Part shown: piece by piece, positions 42,627-50,986 of the stretch | Numbering within the stretch: position 1 is the first letter of the stretch | Layout: the number at the start of each line of letters is the position of its first letter | Assembly (NCBI GenBank): GCA_037439465.1 | Contig: JBBIVX010000011.1 | Span: 24,539-88,538, forward strand | Length of the DNA: 64,000 nucleotides | Direction of reading: 5' to 3' | Source of the DNA: Parasulfuritortus sp037439465 | GTDB taxonomy: Bacteria > Pseudomonadota > Gammaproteobacteria > Burkholderiales > Thiobacillaceae | Translations under genes and position numbers: made by a program | Notes under the pieces: generated by a model | Told to the model about the DNA's origin: nothing | Database searches by the model: none | What the model saw: only the letters and a program-made list of their open reading frames with translations

Positions 42627-44639
42627 ATGACTGACCTGCTGCCCCCGCTTGATCTGGTGAACCTGGCCTGGGCCGGTGTGCTGTATTGGTTGAGCCTGGG
42701 CTTCGCCGCGCTACTGCTGCAACGCACCCGGTCGTTGTTGACCGGTCTGATATTTCCACTCGGCGCCCTGGGGGCGTTGCTTATTGCCGGCATCGGACTC
42801 GTCGGCCTGTTTGTCCCGGCCTCGGCAGTGGTGTTGCCGATCGGCCTGCCGGATCTGCCTTTCCACCTGCGTCTGGATGCGCTTTCCGCTTTCTTCCTGC
42901 TTTTGCTGGGCGCCGCCTCCTTCGGGGTGACGGTGTACGCAGTGGGGTATTTTCGCCACATGGAACGCGGTTCCCTGGCCCTGCTCACCCTTTGGTACCA
43001 CCTCTTCCTGGCCGGCATGGCGGGGGTGATGCTGGCCGACGATGCCTACGCCTTCATGGTGGCCTGGGAGGTCATGGCCCTGTCTTCCTATTTCCTGGTT
43101 ACTACCGATCACGACATTCCCGAGATCCGCCACGCCGGCTTTCTCTACCTGCTGATCGCCCACGTCGGCGCGGTCTCCCTGCTGCTCTGTTTCGGCGTGT
43201 TGCAGGGCGGTCATGGCTACTACACCTTCGGCTATATGCGCGGCGCCGAGCTGACCCCGTTCTGGGCCTCTGTGGCGTATCTGTTGGCCCTGTTCGGCTT
43301 CGGGGCCAAGGCCGGCCTGGTGCCCATGCATGTATGGCTGCCCGAGGCCCACCCGGCGGCACCGTCGCCGGTGTCGGCGCTGATGTCCGGGGTGATGCTG
43401 AAGACGGCGATGTATGGCCTGCTGCGCGTCACCTTCGACCTGCTCAACGTGCAACTTGACTGGTGGGGCACCCTGGCCTTGGCGCTGGGCCTGATCACCG
43501 CCCTCTACGGGGTCATCTTTGCCGCCGTGCAATCAGACATGAAGCGTCTTTTGGCGTGGTCCTCGATCGAGAACATCGGCATCATCCTGGCCGCCTTCGG
43601 TCTCACCCTGATCTTCTACACCGACGGCAAGGGCGCCCTGGCGGCGCTTACCCTGACGGCCATGCTTTATCACACCCTCAATCACGCCTTCTTCAAGGGC
43701 CTGTTGTTCGTCAGCACCGGCACTGTCCTGCATGCCACCGGTACACGGCTGATGGGGCAGATGGGCGGCCTCATCCGCTATATGCCTTGGACAGCCTGGT
43801 TGACGCTGATCGGCGTTCTGGCCATTGCCGGCATCCCGCCGTTGAACGGTTTCGTGTCCGAGTGGTTATTGTTGCAAGCCTTTCTGCTCACCCCAGGACT
43901 CACACAACCCTATCTCAACATGGTGATTCCGGTGGCCGCGGCTTCGGTGGCCATGGCCGCCGCGCTGGCCGCCTACGTGATGGTGAAGTTTTATGGCGTC
44001 ATCTATCTCGGGCAGCCGCGTGACCCGGCACTGCGGCACGCCCACGCCGCCAACTGGCCGCAACGGCTGGGCATGCTCTGGCTGGCGTCGGGCTGCGTGG
44101 CGCTGGGCCTGTTTCCGGCGCGGGTAATCGAAGCCATCGCCCCGGTGGCAAGACTGCTCATCAGCCAGACCTTGGTCAACGACGGTGACTGGTTGTTCCT
44201 GGCCCCGGTCTCCGCCGAGCGTGCCAGCTATGCGCCGCTCATCTTCCTGGGCGTGGTGCTGGTGGCCCTGCTGCTCGTCTATATGTGGGTGCGGCATTTC
44301 TATCACGGCCGCGTGCGCCGCGCCGCCCCCTGGGATTGCGGCTACCCTGAGCAGGATGCGCGCATGCAGGACAGCGCCCAGGGCTTCGGCCAGCCGATCC
44401 GCCACATCTTTGTCTCCTTCATGCGGGTCGAGCGGGAAACGCCGGACCCCTTCGACCGTCACCCGCGATACCAGGGCGCCACCCTCGACCAATTGTGGTT
44501 CCTGCTCTATCTGCCCATCGCCCGGCTGGCCGCCTGGCTGTCGGCGCAGGCCGGCCGCCTCCAGCACGGCCGCATCCAGTGGTATCTGATCTACAGTTTC
44601 GTGACCCTGATCTTCCTGCTCGTTTTTGTGACACGCTGA
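42627..44639 (+). CDS. Ehr-type complex, HyfB-like antiporter subunit (copy 2)
   Basis: A 670-residue paralogue of the subunit at 35170. Motifs: AGFLYLLIAHVGAVSLLLCF, HVWLPEAHPAAPSPVSALMSG, LLAWSSIENIGIILAAFGLT, MLYHTLNHAFFKGLLFVSTG and the C-terminal APWDCGYPEQDARMQDSAQG. It begins the second six-gene set after a gap of 141 bases, in which AT-rich sequence (42540-42580) could hold a promoter but no box is convincing. Confidence 0.9.
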   Translation: MTDLLPPLDLVNLAWAGVLYWLSLGFAALLLQRTRSLLTGLIFPLGALGALLIAGIGLVGLFVPASAVVLPIGLPDLPFHLRLDALSAFFLLLLGAASFGVTVYAVGYFRHMERGSLALLTLWYHLFLAGMAGVMLADDAYAFMVAWEVMALSSYFLVTTDHDIPEIRHAGFLYLLIAHVGAVSLLLCFGVLQGGHGYYTFGYMRGAELTPFWASVAYLLALFGFGAKAGLVPMHVWLPEAHPAAPSPVSALMSGVMLKTAMYGLLRVTFDLLNVQLDWWGTLALALGLITALYGVIFAAVQSDMKRLLAWSSIENIGIILAAFGLTLIFYTDGKGALAALTLTAMLYHTLNHAFFKGLLFVSTGTVLHATGTRLMGQMGGLIRYMPWTAWLTLIGVLAIAGIPPLNGFVSEWLLLQAFLLTPGLTQPYLNMVIPVAAASVAMAAALAAYVMVKFYGVIYLGQPRDPALRHAHAANWPQRLGMLWLASGCVALGLFPARVIEAIAPVARLLISQTLVNDGDWLFLAPVSAERASYAPLIFLGVVLVALLLVYMWVRHFYHGRVRRAAPWDCGYPEQDARMQDSAQGFGQPIRHIFVSFMRVERETPDPFDRHPRYQGATLDQLWFLLYLPIARLAAWLSAQAGRLQHGRIQWYLIYSFVTLIFLLVFVTR

Positions 44640-44643
44640 CGCC

Positions 44644-45591
44644 ATGACGACCACCGGCATTTTTCTGCAAGTTCTGCAAACCTTGCTGGCCATCCTGCTG
44701 GCGCCACTCCTGATGGGCTGGGTCAATCAGTGCCGCGCCTGGTTGCAGGGCCGCTCGGCGCCGCCCATCACCCAGCCCTACCGGACGCTCAGGAAGCTCT
44801 TCCACAAGGATGCGGTGATCGCCCACAACGCTTCGCCGCTGTTCCGTTTCGCGCCCTACATCATCTTTGCCTGCATGACGCTTGCGGCCGGCCTGGTGCC
44901 GACCATCGCCAATGACCTGCCGTTTTCGCCGGCGGCGGACGTCATCGCCCTGGTCGGCATCTTCGCCCTGGCGCGCATCTTTCAGGCACTGGCGGCGATG
45001 GACATCGGCACCGCCTTTGGCACCCTCGGCGCACGGCGCGAGATGCTGGTGTCGTTCCTGGCCGAGCCGGCGTTGTTGATGGTGTTCTTCACCGCCAGCC
45101 TGATCTCTCATTCGACTGAATTGCCGGTCATCGTCGAGACCCTGGCGCACAAGGATTTCGTCATCTACCCCAGCCTCGCCTTCGCGTCGGTGGCTTTCTG
45201 GATGGTCTCTACGGCGGAGAATGCCCGTGTCCCTATAGATAACCCGACCACCCACCTCGAACTGACCATGATCCACGAGGCCATGATCCTCGAATATTCC
45301 GCCCGCCACCTGGCCCTGATCGAGTGGGCGGTGGCCCTCAAGCTGTTTACTTATTCGACACTTGGCATCGCCATGTTTCTGCCCTGGGGAATCGCCGCGC
45401 GCGGCGACCTCGCGGCTTTGCCCCTGGCCGTGCTTGTCCTGTTGGCGAAGATGACCGTCGGTGGCGCGGCACTGGCCTTTCTCGAGACCGTCGCCGCCAA
45501 GTTGCGGCTTTTCCGCGTGCCGGAATTTCTGGGATCCGCTTTCCTGCTGGCGGTGCTGGGCATGCTGATCCATTTCCTGCTGGAGGCGTGA
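44644..45591 (+). CDS. Ehr-type complex, HyfC/NuoH-like subunit (copy 2)
   Basis: A 315-residue paralogue of the subunit at 37227: QPYRTLRKLFHKD, ARIFQALAAMDIGTAFGTLG, AENARVPIDNPTTHLELTM and HEAMILEYSARHLALIEW are all present. It follows the HyfB-like gene after four bases and precedes the HyfE-like gene by one base. Confidence 0.92.
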   Translation: MTTTGIFLQVLQTLLAILLAPLLMGWVNQCRAWLQGRSAPPITQPYRTLRKLFHKDAVIAHNASPLFRFAPYIIFACMTLAAGLVPTIANDLPFSPAADVIALVGIFALARIFQALAAMDIGTAFGTLGARREMLVSFLAEPALLMVFFTASLISHSTELPVIVETLAHKDFVIYPSLAFASVAFWMVSTAENARVPIDNPTTHLELTMIHEAMILEYSARHLALIEWAVALKLFTYSTLGIAMFLPWGIAARGDLAALPLAVLVLLAKMTVGGAALAFLETVAAKLRLFRVPEFLGSAFLLAVLGMLIHFLLEA

Positions 45592-45592
45592 C

Positions 45593-46255
45593 GTGTCGCT
45601 TACCTATCATCTACAAGTGGTCAACCTGCTGGCGGCGCTGCTGCTGTTGATCTCCTTCGCCATGCTGTCGCAACGCCGCATCGTCGGCCTGGTGACGTTG
45701 TTCGCCTGGCAGGGGGCGGCGCTGTCGCTGTCCACGACCATCGTCGCCTGGTCCACTGGCCAGCATCACCTCTATTACTCGGCGGCGCTGACCCTGATCC
45801 TCAAGGTCTTGGTCATGCCCTGGTTCTTCTATCGCCTGGTCAGGAAACTGGATGTCAACCGCGACGTCGAGCCGATGATCAACATTCCCACCACCATGCT
45901 GATCGGCATCGCCCTGGTGATCTTCTCCTTCAATCTCGCCATGCCAATCTCGCAGATGGCGGGCACGGTAATGCGTTCCACCCTGGGTATCGCCATGGCC
46001 AGCGTGCTGCTCGCCTTTCTGATGATGATCACCCGCAGCAAGGCCATACCGCAGGTGATCGGTTTCATGGCCATGGAGAACGGCCTCTTCTTCGCCGCCA
46101 CCAGCGCCACTTACGGCATGCCGCTGGTGGTGGAAATGGGCGTCGCCCTTGACGTGATGATTGGCTTGTTTGTGCTTGGCATCATGTCATTCCAGATACG
46201 CGAGTCGTTCGATTCAATGGACCTGCGGCACATGGAAAAACTGAAAGAGCGGTAA
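45593..46255 (+). CDS. Ehr-type complex, HyfE/NuoK-like subunit (copy 2)
   Basis: A 220-residue paralogue of the subunit at 38202, with a GTG start one base after the preceding stop. Core segments are MASVLLAFLMMITRSKAIPQ and MAMENGLFFAATSATYGMPL, and the tail is QIRESFDSMDLRHMEK. Stop codon TAA abuts the next ATG without a gap. Confidence 0.88.
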   Translation: MSLTYHLQVVNLLAALLLLISFAMLSQRRIVGLVTLFAWQGAALSLSTTIVAWSTGQHHLYYSAALTLILKVLVMPWFFYRLVRKLDVNRDVEPMINIPTTMLIGIALVIFSFNLAMPISQMAGTVMRSTLGIAMASVLLAFLMMITRSKAIPQVIGFMAMENGLFFAATSATYGMPLVVEMGVALDVMIGLFVLGIMSFQIRESFDSMDLRHMEKLKER

Positions 46256-47707
46256 ATGGAAATCTACTGGGTACTCGGCATTCCCCTCGTCGGCGGTCTC
46301 TTTCTCGCCCTTTGGGGTGAGCGCAAGAATGCGCCGGAAATCAACGCGCTGATCAGCCTGCTCACCCTCATGGCGGCCAGCGTGCTCACCGCCCGCATCG
46401 TTGCCGAGGGGCCGATCGTGGTCGGCAACGAGTGGTTTTTCATCGACCCTTTCAATGTTTTTCTGGTCACCCTGACGGCCTTCGTGGCCTTCACCACGGC
46501 CCTGTTCTCGCGTCCTTACATGCGTATCGAAGAAGAGCACGGCCGGCTCAACGCCAGCCGCCTGCGCCTGTTTCACAGCAGCTATCAAATATTCATCGCT
46601 GCCATGTTGTTGGCGTTGACCACCAACAACATGGGCATACTGTGGGTGTCGATGGAAGCGGCCACACTGGCCACCGTGCTGCTGGTCTCGCTCTACCGCA
46701 CATCGGCCTCGTTGGAGGCGGCCTGGAAGTATTTCATCCTGTGCGGTGTCGGCATCGCCCAGGCCCTGTTCGGCACCATCCTGCTCTACTTTGCGGCGGA
46801 AAGGGTTCTCGGCTCAGGCGGCACCGCTCTGCTCTGGACCCACCTGAACGGTGTCAAGGAACAGCTCGAACCGACCGTGCTGCAGCTTGCCTTTGTCTTC
46901 CTTCTGGTCGGTTATGGCACCAAGGTCGGCCTCGCTCCTCTGCACAATTGGTTGCCCGATGCCCATGCCGAGGGCCCGACGCCGGTGTCCGCCGTACTTT
47001 CCGGCCTCTTGCTCAACGTCGCCCTGTACGCGGTGATGCGTTCCAAGGTGCTGGTCGATGGGGCGCTGGGCACCGATATGGCGGGCAATCTCATGATGGG
47101 TTTCGGGCTTCTCTCCGTGGTGACCGCCGCCTTCCTCATCAAGCGTCAGACCGATGTGAAGCGCATGTTTGCCTACTCCTCCATCGAACACATGGGGCTG
47201 ATCACCTTCGCCTTCGGCATGGGCGGGGCGGTGGCCAGCTTCGCCGGGCTCTTGCACATGACCATGCACAGCCTGACCAAATCGGCCATCTTCTTCGCCG
47301 TCGGCCACGCCACACAGAAGGCCGGCACGCAGGTGATGGACGGCATCCGCGGCCTCATCAAGACCAACCCCACCATAGGCTGGGGGTTGATGCTGGGTAC
47401 CGTCGCCATCCTCGGTATCCCGCCGTTCGGCGTATTCGCCAGCGAATTCCTCATCATCACCACCGCCATGCACGAGCACGCCTGGGCCACGCCTTTCCTG
47501 CTCACCGCGCTGGGCGTGGCGTTTGCGGCGATCTTCGGCCGCGTGCAGCCAATGGTGTTCGGCGAGACCGAGCTGCCGCGCTTGCCGCACATGCCGGCGC
47601 TCGCCCCGGTTTTCATCCACTTGGGCCTGGTGCTGATGCTGGGTCTGTTCATCCCGCCCTATCTTGCCGCCTGGTATCGGCAAGCCGCGGCCATGCTGGG
47701 GGGCTGA
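46256..47707 (+). CDS. Ehr-type complex, HyfF/NuoN-like antiporter subunit (copy 2)
   Basis: A 483-residue paralogue of the subunit at 38915: LWVSMEAATLATVLLVSLYR, FILCGVGIAQALFGTILLY, APLHNWLPDAHAEGPTPVSA, FAYSSIEHMGLITFAFGMG, HMTMHSLTKSAIFFAVGHAT. It starts right after the HyfE-like gene and ends one base before the HyfG-like gene. Confidence 0.9.
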   Translation: MEIYWVLGIPLVGGLFLALWGERKNAPEINALISLLTLMAASVLTARIVAEGPIVVGNEWFFIDPFNVFLVTLTAFVAFTTALFSRPYMRIEEEHGRLNASRLRLFHSSYQIFIAAMLLALTTNNMGILWVSMEAATLATVLLVSLYRTSASLEAAWKYFILCGVGIAQALFGTILLYFAAERVLGSGGTALLWTHLNGVKEQLEPTVLQLAFVFLLVGYGTKVGLAPLHNWLPDAHAEGPTPVSAVLSGLLLNVALYAVMRSKVLVDGALGTDMAGNLMMGFGLLSVVTAAFLIKRQTDVKRMFAYSSIEHMGLITFAFGMGGAVASFAGLLHMTMHSLTKSAIFFAVGHATQKAGTQVMDGIRGLIKTNPTIGWGLMLGTVAILGIPPFGVFASEFLIITTAMHEHAWATPFLLTALGVAFAAIFGRVQPMVFGETELPRLPHMPALAPVFIHLGLVLMLGLFIPPYLAAWYRQAAAMLGG

Positions 47708-47708
47708 G

Positions 47709-49271
47709 ATGGAACACCAACTCGGCGATATTGAACTGTCGCTGGCCCCTCAGGCCGGCCGGGACAACATCTGGCGCTTTACCCTGGACGCTGGGCGTCT
47801 GCCGTCATTCGCCCACGGCATCCAGGACGAAGGCGGCCAGCTGCTGGCTCTGTGGGGCTCGGACGACCGCCATCTGGGCGGCGGCTTTGCTCTACATGCA
47901 GCCTTCCTTTCCAGTGTCGGCCTGGTCTGGACCACCAGCGCACTCGCCGCCGAGGCCCCCGCCTATGCCGATCTTGCAGCGATCTTCCCGCAGGCCGGCC
48001 GTATGCAGCGCGCCGCCTTCGACCTGCTTGGCATTCGCGCCGAGGGGGCCGCCGATGAGCGCAAATGGTTGCGTCACGGTGCCTGGGCCGCAGACGAATT
48101 CCCCCTGCGCCACGACTTTACCCGCCGCACCGCCGCTGCCTCACTCCTCACCCCGGCGGAGGGCTATCCCTTCATCCGGGTCGAAGGCGAGGGTGTCCAC
48201 GAGATTCCCGTTGGTCCCATCCATGCCGGCACCATCGAGCCGGGTCACTTCCGTTTTTCCATCATCGGTGACCGTATCCTCAAGCTGGAGGAACGCCTGG
48301 GCTACACCCACAAGGGCACCGAGAAGCGCTTCGAGGGGCTGGATGTGGCTGCCGGCGCCAGGCTCGTCGGCCGGGTGTCGGGCGATTCCAATAGCGCCTT
48401 TTCCTGGGCTTACTGCATGGCGGTGGAGACGGCGATCCAGTGCGCTGTTCCTGTGCGCGCCATCTGGCTGCGTGCGCTCTTGCTGGAAATGGAACGCGTG
48501 GCCAATCACCTGGGCGATCTCGGTTATCTCGGCAACGATGCGGCGCTCTCCTTTGGTTTCGTGCAGTTCTGGCGGCTTAGGGAAGACTGGCTGCGGCTCT
48601 CCGCCGGGCTGTTCGGTCATCGCTACCTGTTTGATTGCATCGTGCCGGGCGGCGTGGCGGTGGATATTCGCGAACCGGGAAAGGTGGAACTCGCAGCCCT
48701 GGTCGATCGTATAGAGGCCGAGGTGCAAGAACTCAAGGTCATTTACGACGAACACGCTGGGCTGCAGGACCGTTTCGCCAATGCCGGCATCGTCAAGCCG
48801 GACATGGCGGCACGTCTGGGTTTGACCGGCCTGGCCGGACGCGCCAGCAGCCAGGCGTGGGACGCCCGCGCGCAATTCCCGTGGGCGCCCTATGACCAAT
48901 TGGAGGTCAACATGGCCACTCACCGCCGCGGCGACGTGCTGGCCCGGGTCGAGGTGCGTTTCGTCGAGGTGTTCGAATCGTTGCGGCTGATTCGTGAAAT
49001 CCTCGTGCGCCTGCCAGCCGGTGCCGTCCAGGTGCCGCAGGTGGCGGTGCCAGGCGCATGCGAGGGTCTGGGTTGGGTGGAGGGCTGGCGCGGGCCGGTG
49101 ATTGTTGCCGCGCGTATTGGCGCCGATGGCCGCCTCGACCGTGTCCATCCGCATGATCCTTCCTGGCAGAACTGGCCGCTGCTGGAGGTTGGCGTGCTTG
49201 GCAACATCGTCCCCGACTTTCCTCTTATCAACAAATCGTTCAATTTGAGTTACAGCGGACAGGATTTATGA
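47709..49271 (+). CDS. Ehr-type complex, HyfG-like large subunit without Ni-Fe ligands (copy 2)
   Basis: A 520-residue paralogue of the subunit at 40384. The NuoC-like domain is more divergent (QRAAFDLLGIRA; WLRHGAWAADEFPLRHDF). As in copy 1, GYTHKGTEKRFEGLD is followed by R-V-S-G-D-S (Ser224 and Ser227) where hydrogenases have the first CxxC, and the C-terminus is NKSFNLSYSGQDL instead of DPCxxC. The same replacements in both copies argue that these residues are selected. ATG 47709 is chosen because it begins one base after the preceding stop; the frame is open further upstream but overlaps HyfF. Confidence 0.9.
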   Translation: MEHQLGDIELSLAPQAGRDNIWRFTLDAGRLPSFAHGIQDEGGQLLALWGSDDRHLGGGFALHAAFLSSVGLVWTTSALAAEAPAYADLAAIFPQAGRMQRAAFDLLGIRAEGAADERKWLRHGAWAADEFPLRHDFTRRTAAASLLTPAEGYPFIRVEGEGVHEIPVGPIHAGTIEPGHFRFSIIGDRILKLEERLGYTHKGTEKRFEGLDVAAGARLVGRVSGDSNSAFSWAYCMAVETAIQCAVPVRAIWLRALLLEMERVANHLGDLGYLGNDAALSFGFVQFWRLREDWLRLSAGLFGHRYLFDCIVPGGVAVDIREPGKVELAALVDRIEAEVQELKVIYDEHAGLQDRFANAGIVKPDMAARLGLTGLAGRASSQAWDARAQFPWAPYDQLEVNMATHRRGDVLARVEVRFVEVFESLRLIREILVRLPAGAVQVPQVAVPGACEGLGWVEGWRGPVIVAARIGADGRLDRVHPHDPSWQNWPLLEVGVLGNIVPDFPLINKSFNLSYSGQDL

Positions 49272-49277
49272 AAAGCG

Positions 49278-49365
49278 GTGAGAAGAGAAGGGCGGTGAGC
49301 GGGGGAAATACTCGGCCAGCCACAGGCTTGCTCCTTACTGCCGCCCCTAACCTCTAACCCCTCAC
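49278..49365. repeat. GTGAGG-type inverted-repeat element (first of two)
   Basis: Between the HyfG-like and HyfI-like genes of set 2, where set 1 has no gap. The left arm GTGAGAAGAGAAGGGCGG is imperfectly complementary to the right arm, whose reverse reads GTGAGGGGTTAGAGGTTAGG then GGCGG. A similar purine/pyrimidine hairpin occurs at 54071-54135. It looks like a dispersed intergenic repeat. Confidence 0.5.
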
Positions 49366-49372
49366 AGACACA

Positions 49373-49900
49373 ATGGCCACACATCTAATCCTGAAAAAAA
49401 TATTCAAGACCGGCATCGTTTCGGAAGTGCCGCCCGCGGCTGATTTGAGTTTGCGAGTGCGCGAACAGGAACTGCAAGAGGAAATCCTCAAGGTATTCGG
49501 CCAGGCCGTGGTCATTCGTCATGTCGATGCGGGCTCCTGCAATGGCTGTGAACTGGAGATCCATGCCCTTGGCGGTCCCCATTACAACATCGAGGGCCTG
49601 GGCGTGAAATTCGCCGCCAGTCCGCGCCATGTCGATGTGCTCCTGGTCACCGGGCCGGTGTCGCGGCATTTACAGACCGCGTTGAAACGCACCTATGAGG
49701 CCACCCCGGAACCCAAGTGGGTGGTGGCCATGGGTGATTGCGGTTGCGGCCGCGGCGAGATCGGCGCCCTGTTCGCGGAAAATTACGCTACCTGTGGCAA
49801 GATTTCCGACGTCATCCCGGTGGATGTCGAAGTGCCTGGCTGCCCGCCCACGCCCACGGCCATCCTGCAGGGCGTACTGGCGGCGGTGAGCGGCCGCTGA
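49373..49900 (+). CDS. Ehr-type complex, HyfI/NuoB-like iron-sulfur subunit (copy 2)
   Basis: A 175-residue paralogue of the subunit at 41970. Cluster ligands are CNGC (Cys56, Cys59), GDC (Cys123) and PGCPPTP (Cys157); Cys125 (GDCGCG) and Cys141 are extra. It is separated from its large-subunit gene by a 101-base gap holding a repeat element. No NuoI/HyfH or HyfA ferredoxin-like subunit and no hydrogenase maturation gene occurs in either set, so how electrons reach this cluster is unknown. Confidence 0.92.
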   Translation: MATHLILKKIFKTGIVSEVPPAADLSLRVREQELQEEILKVFGQAVVIRHVDAGSCNGCELEIHALGGPHYNIEGLGVKFAASPRHVDVLLVTGPVSRHLQTALKRTYEATPEPKWVVAMGDCGCGRGEIGALFAENYATCGKISDVIPVDVEVPGCPPTPTAILQGVLAAVSGR

Positions 49901-49929
49901 ACGGCGATGGTCCTGTACCATCGGCGAAC

Positions 49930-50274
49930 ATGAACACCGTCATTCTCAAAACCGTCGCGCTCTTGGTCCTGTCGAATCTGTTCATGACCATCGCCTGGTA
50001 CGCTCACCTCAAGCATTTGTCCGACCGGCCCTGGTGGATCGCAGCTCTGGCGAGCTGGGGCGTGGCCCTGTTCGAATATATGCTGCAGGTGCCGGCCAAC
50101 CGTATCGGATATACGGCCCTGTCGCTGCCGCAATTGAAGATCGTGCAAGAGGTGATCACCCTGGCGGTATTCGCGCCCTTCGCGGTGTTCTACATGCACG
50201 AATCGGTGAGCTGGAATTATTTCTGGGCCGGCTTATGTCTCACCGGCGCCGTCTATTTTATTTTCCGGGCTTGA
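49930..50274 (+). CDS. DUF486/DMT family membrane protein
   Basis: A 114-residue protein with four hydrophobic helices (ILKTVALLVLSNLFMTIAWY; WWIAALASWGVALFEYMLQV; VITLAVFAPFAVFYM; NYFWAGLCLTGAVYFIFRA) matching the DUF486 family of the drug/metabolite transporter superfamily. Function unknown. ATG 49930 is chosen from the family N-terminus. Its 3' end overlaps the convergent P-II-like gene by 42 bases. Confidence 0.82.
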   Translation: MNTVILKTVALLVLSNLFMTIAWYAHLKHLSDRPWWIAALASWGVALFEYMLQVPANRIGYTALSLPQLKIVQEVITLAVFAPFAVFYMHESVSWNYFWAGLCLTGAVYFIFRA

Positions 50275-50604
50275 CGGGGCGGCCTCCATGGCGGCACCGG
50301 CGACAAGACTGCTTTCCATCAGGACCATGCCGGTATGGGGCTGTTCGATACCGGCCGCGCGGTAGACGAACTCGAACAGCTCGTCGGCGCGCACCGCCGG
50401 CGCGAGCAAGGTGACCACCTCGCGCTCCAGATAGTAAAACGATTTCTCGCCCTTCTTCGAGCCGATGCCGCCGCCGCGGGCGTGGTGTCTGAAGACCGAG
50501 ACCAGTCCCTGTTCCTGCCGCAGTCGCTCGACCAGTTCATTGGCGCGACCGGCGGGCAGGATGCAGTGGATGATCTTGTACGGGGAGGCGTGTTCTAGCG
50601 CCAT
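50233..50604 (-). CDS. P-II-like regulatory protein A
   Basis: A 123-residue protein of the P-II (GlnB-like) superfamily: KIIHCILPAGRANELVERLRQ then VVTLLAPAVRADELFEFVYR, the two ferredoxin-like halves. The T-loop lacks the uridylylated tyrosine of GlnB and instead reads RHHARGGGIGSKKGEK, a glycine/lysine-rich sequence. A low-complexity tail (AAMEAAPSSPENKID) overlaps the convergent DUF486 gene. Start is ATG 50604, seven bases after the upstream P-II gene; the longer frame overlaps that gene. Likely sensor for the DUF1538 transporter encoded upstream. Confidence 0.8.
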   Translation of the reverse strand: MALEHASPYKIIHCILPAGRANELVERLRQEQGLVSVFRHHARGGGIGSKKGEKSFYYLEREVVTLLAPAVRADELFEFVYRAAGIEQPHTGMVLMESSLVAGAAMEAAPSSPENKIDGAGET

Positions 50605-50611
50605 GGCGGCC

Positions 50612-50986
50612 TCAGCGGGCGAAGCGCTCGACGATGCCCTTGGGGACATGGGTCGCCATCTTGTCCAGGGGCGACATGTAGATCACGCCCATGCCAGGGG
50701 TATCGAGTTTGCCGGCTTGATACATCTTTTCGAAGATGCGGTCCGCCTGATCGGTGGAGGCGACGATCAGAATCACCTCTTTTTCGGGCGAGACGGCGAG
50801 GCTCAGCAGCCCCAGCCGCCGCTCGCGTACGCCGGTGCCGCGCGCGTAGAAGATGGTGGCGCCTTGGGCACCGGCCTGACGCGCCGCCTCCACCACTTCC
50901 TCCGCCATGCCGCGTTGCACGACGCAGGTGATCAGGACGACATCGGTGAGGACGATGAATTCCTCCGGGGGATGGGGCTGTTTCAT
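50612..50986 (-). CDS. P-II-like regulatory protein B
   Basis: A 124-residue P-II-like protein: DVVLITCVVQRGMAEEVVEA, GATIFYARGTGVRERRLG in the T-loop region and EVILIVASTDQADRIFEKMY in the second half. It lacks the GlnB uridylylation site and the C-terminal signature is replaced by GMGVIYMSPLDKM. It overlaps the DUF1538 gene by ATGA and precedes P-II A by seven bases. P-II-like proteins of this kind often bind nucleotides and gate a neighbouring transporter. Confidence 0.82.
   Translation of the reverse strand: MKQPHPPEEFIVLTDVVLITCVVQRGMAEEVVEAARQAGAQGATIFYARGTGVRERRLGLLSLAVSPEKEVILIVASTDQADRIFEKMYQAGKLDTPGMGVIYMSPLDKMATHVPKGIVERFAR

Noticed and set aside
49272..49372. CRISPR array or phage attachment site between the Ehr genes
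   Set aside because: There is one imperfect inverted repeat, no regularly spaced direct repeats, and no integrase or cas gene nearby.
35170..49900. True hydrogenase-4 or formate hydrogenlyase
   Set aside because: Both large subunits lack the four Ni-Fe cysteines and there is no formate dehydrogenase, HyfA/HyfH or maturation gene.
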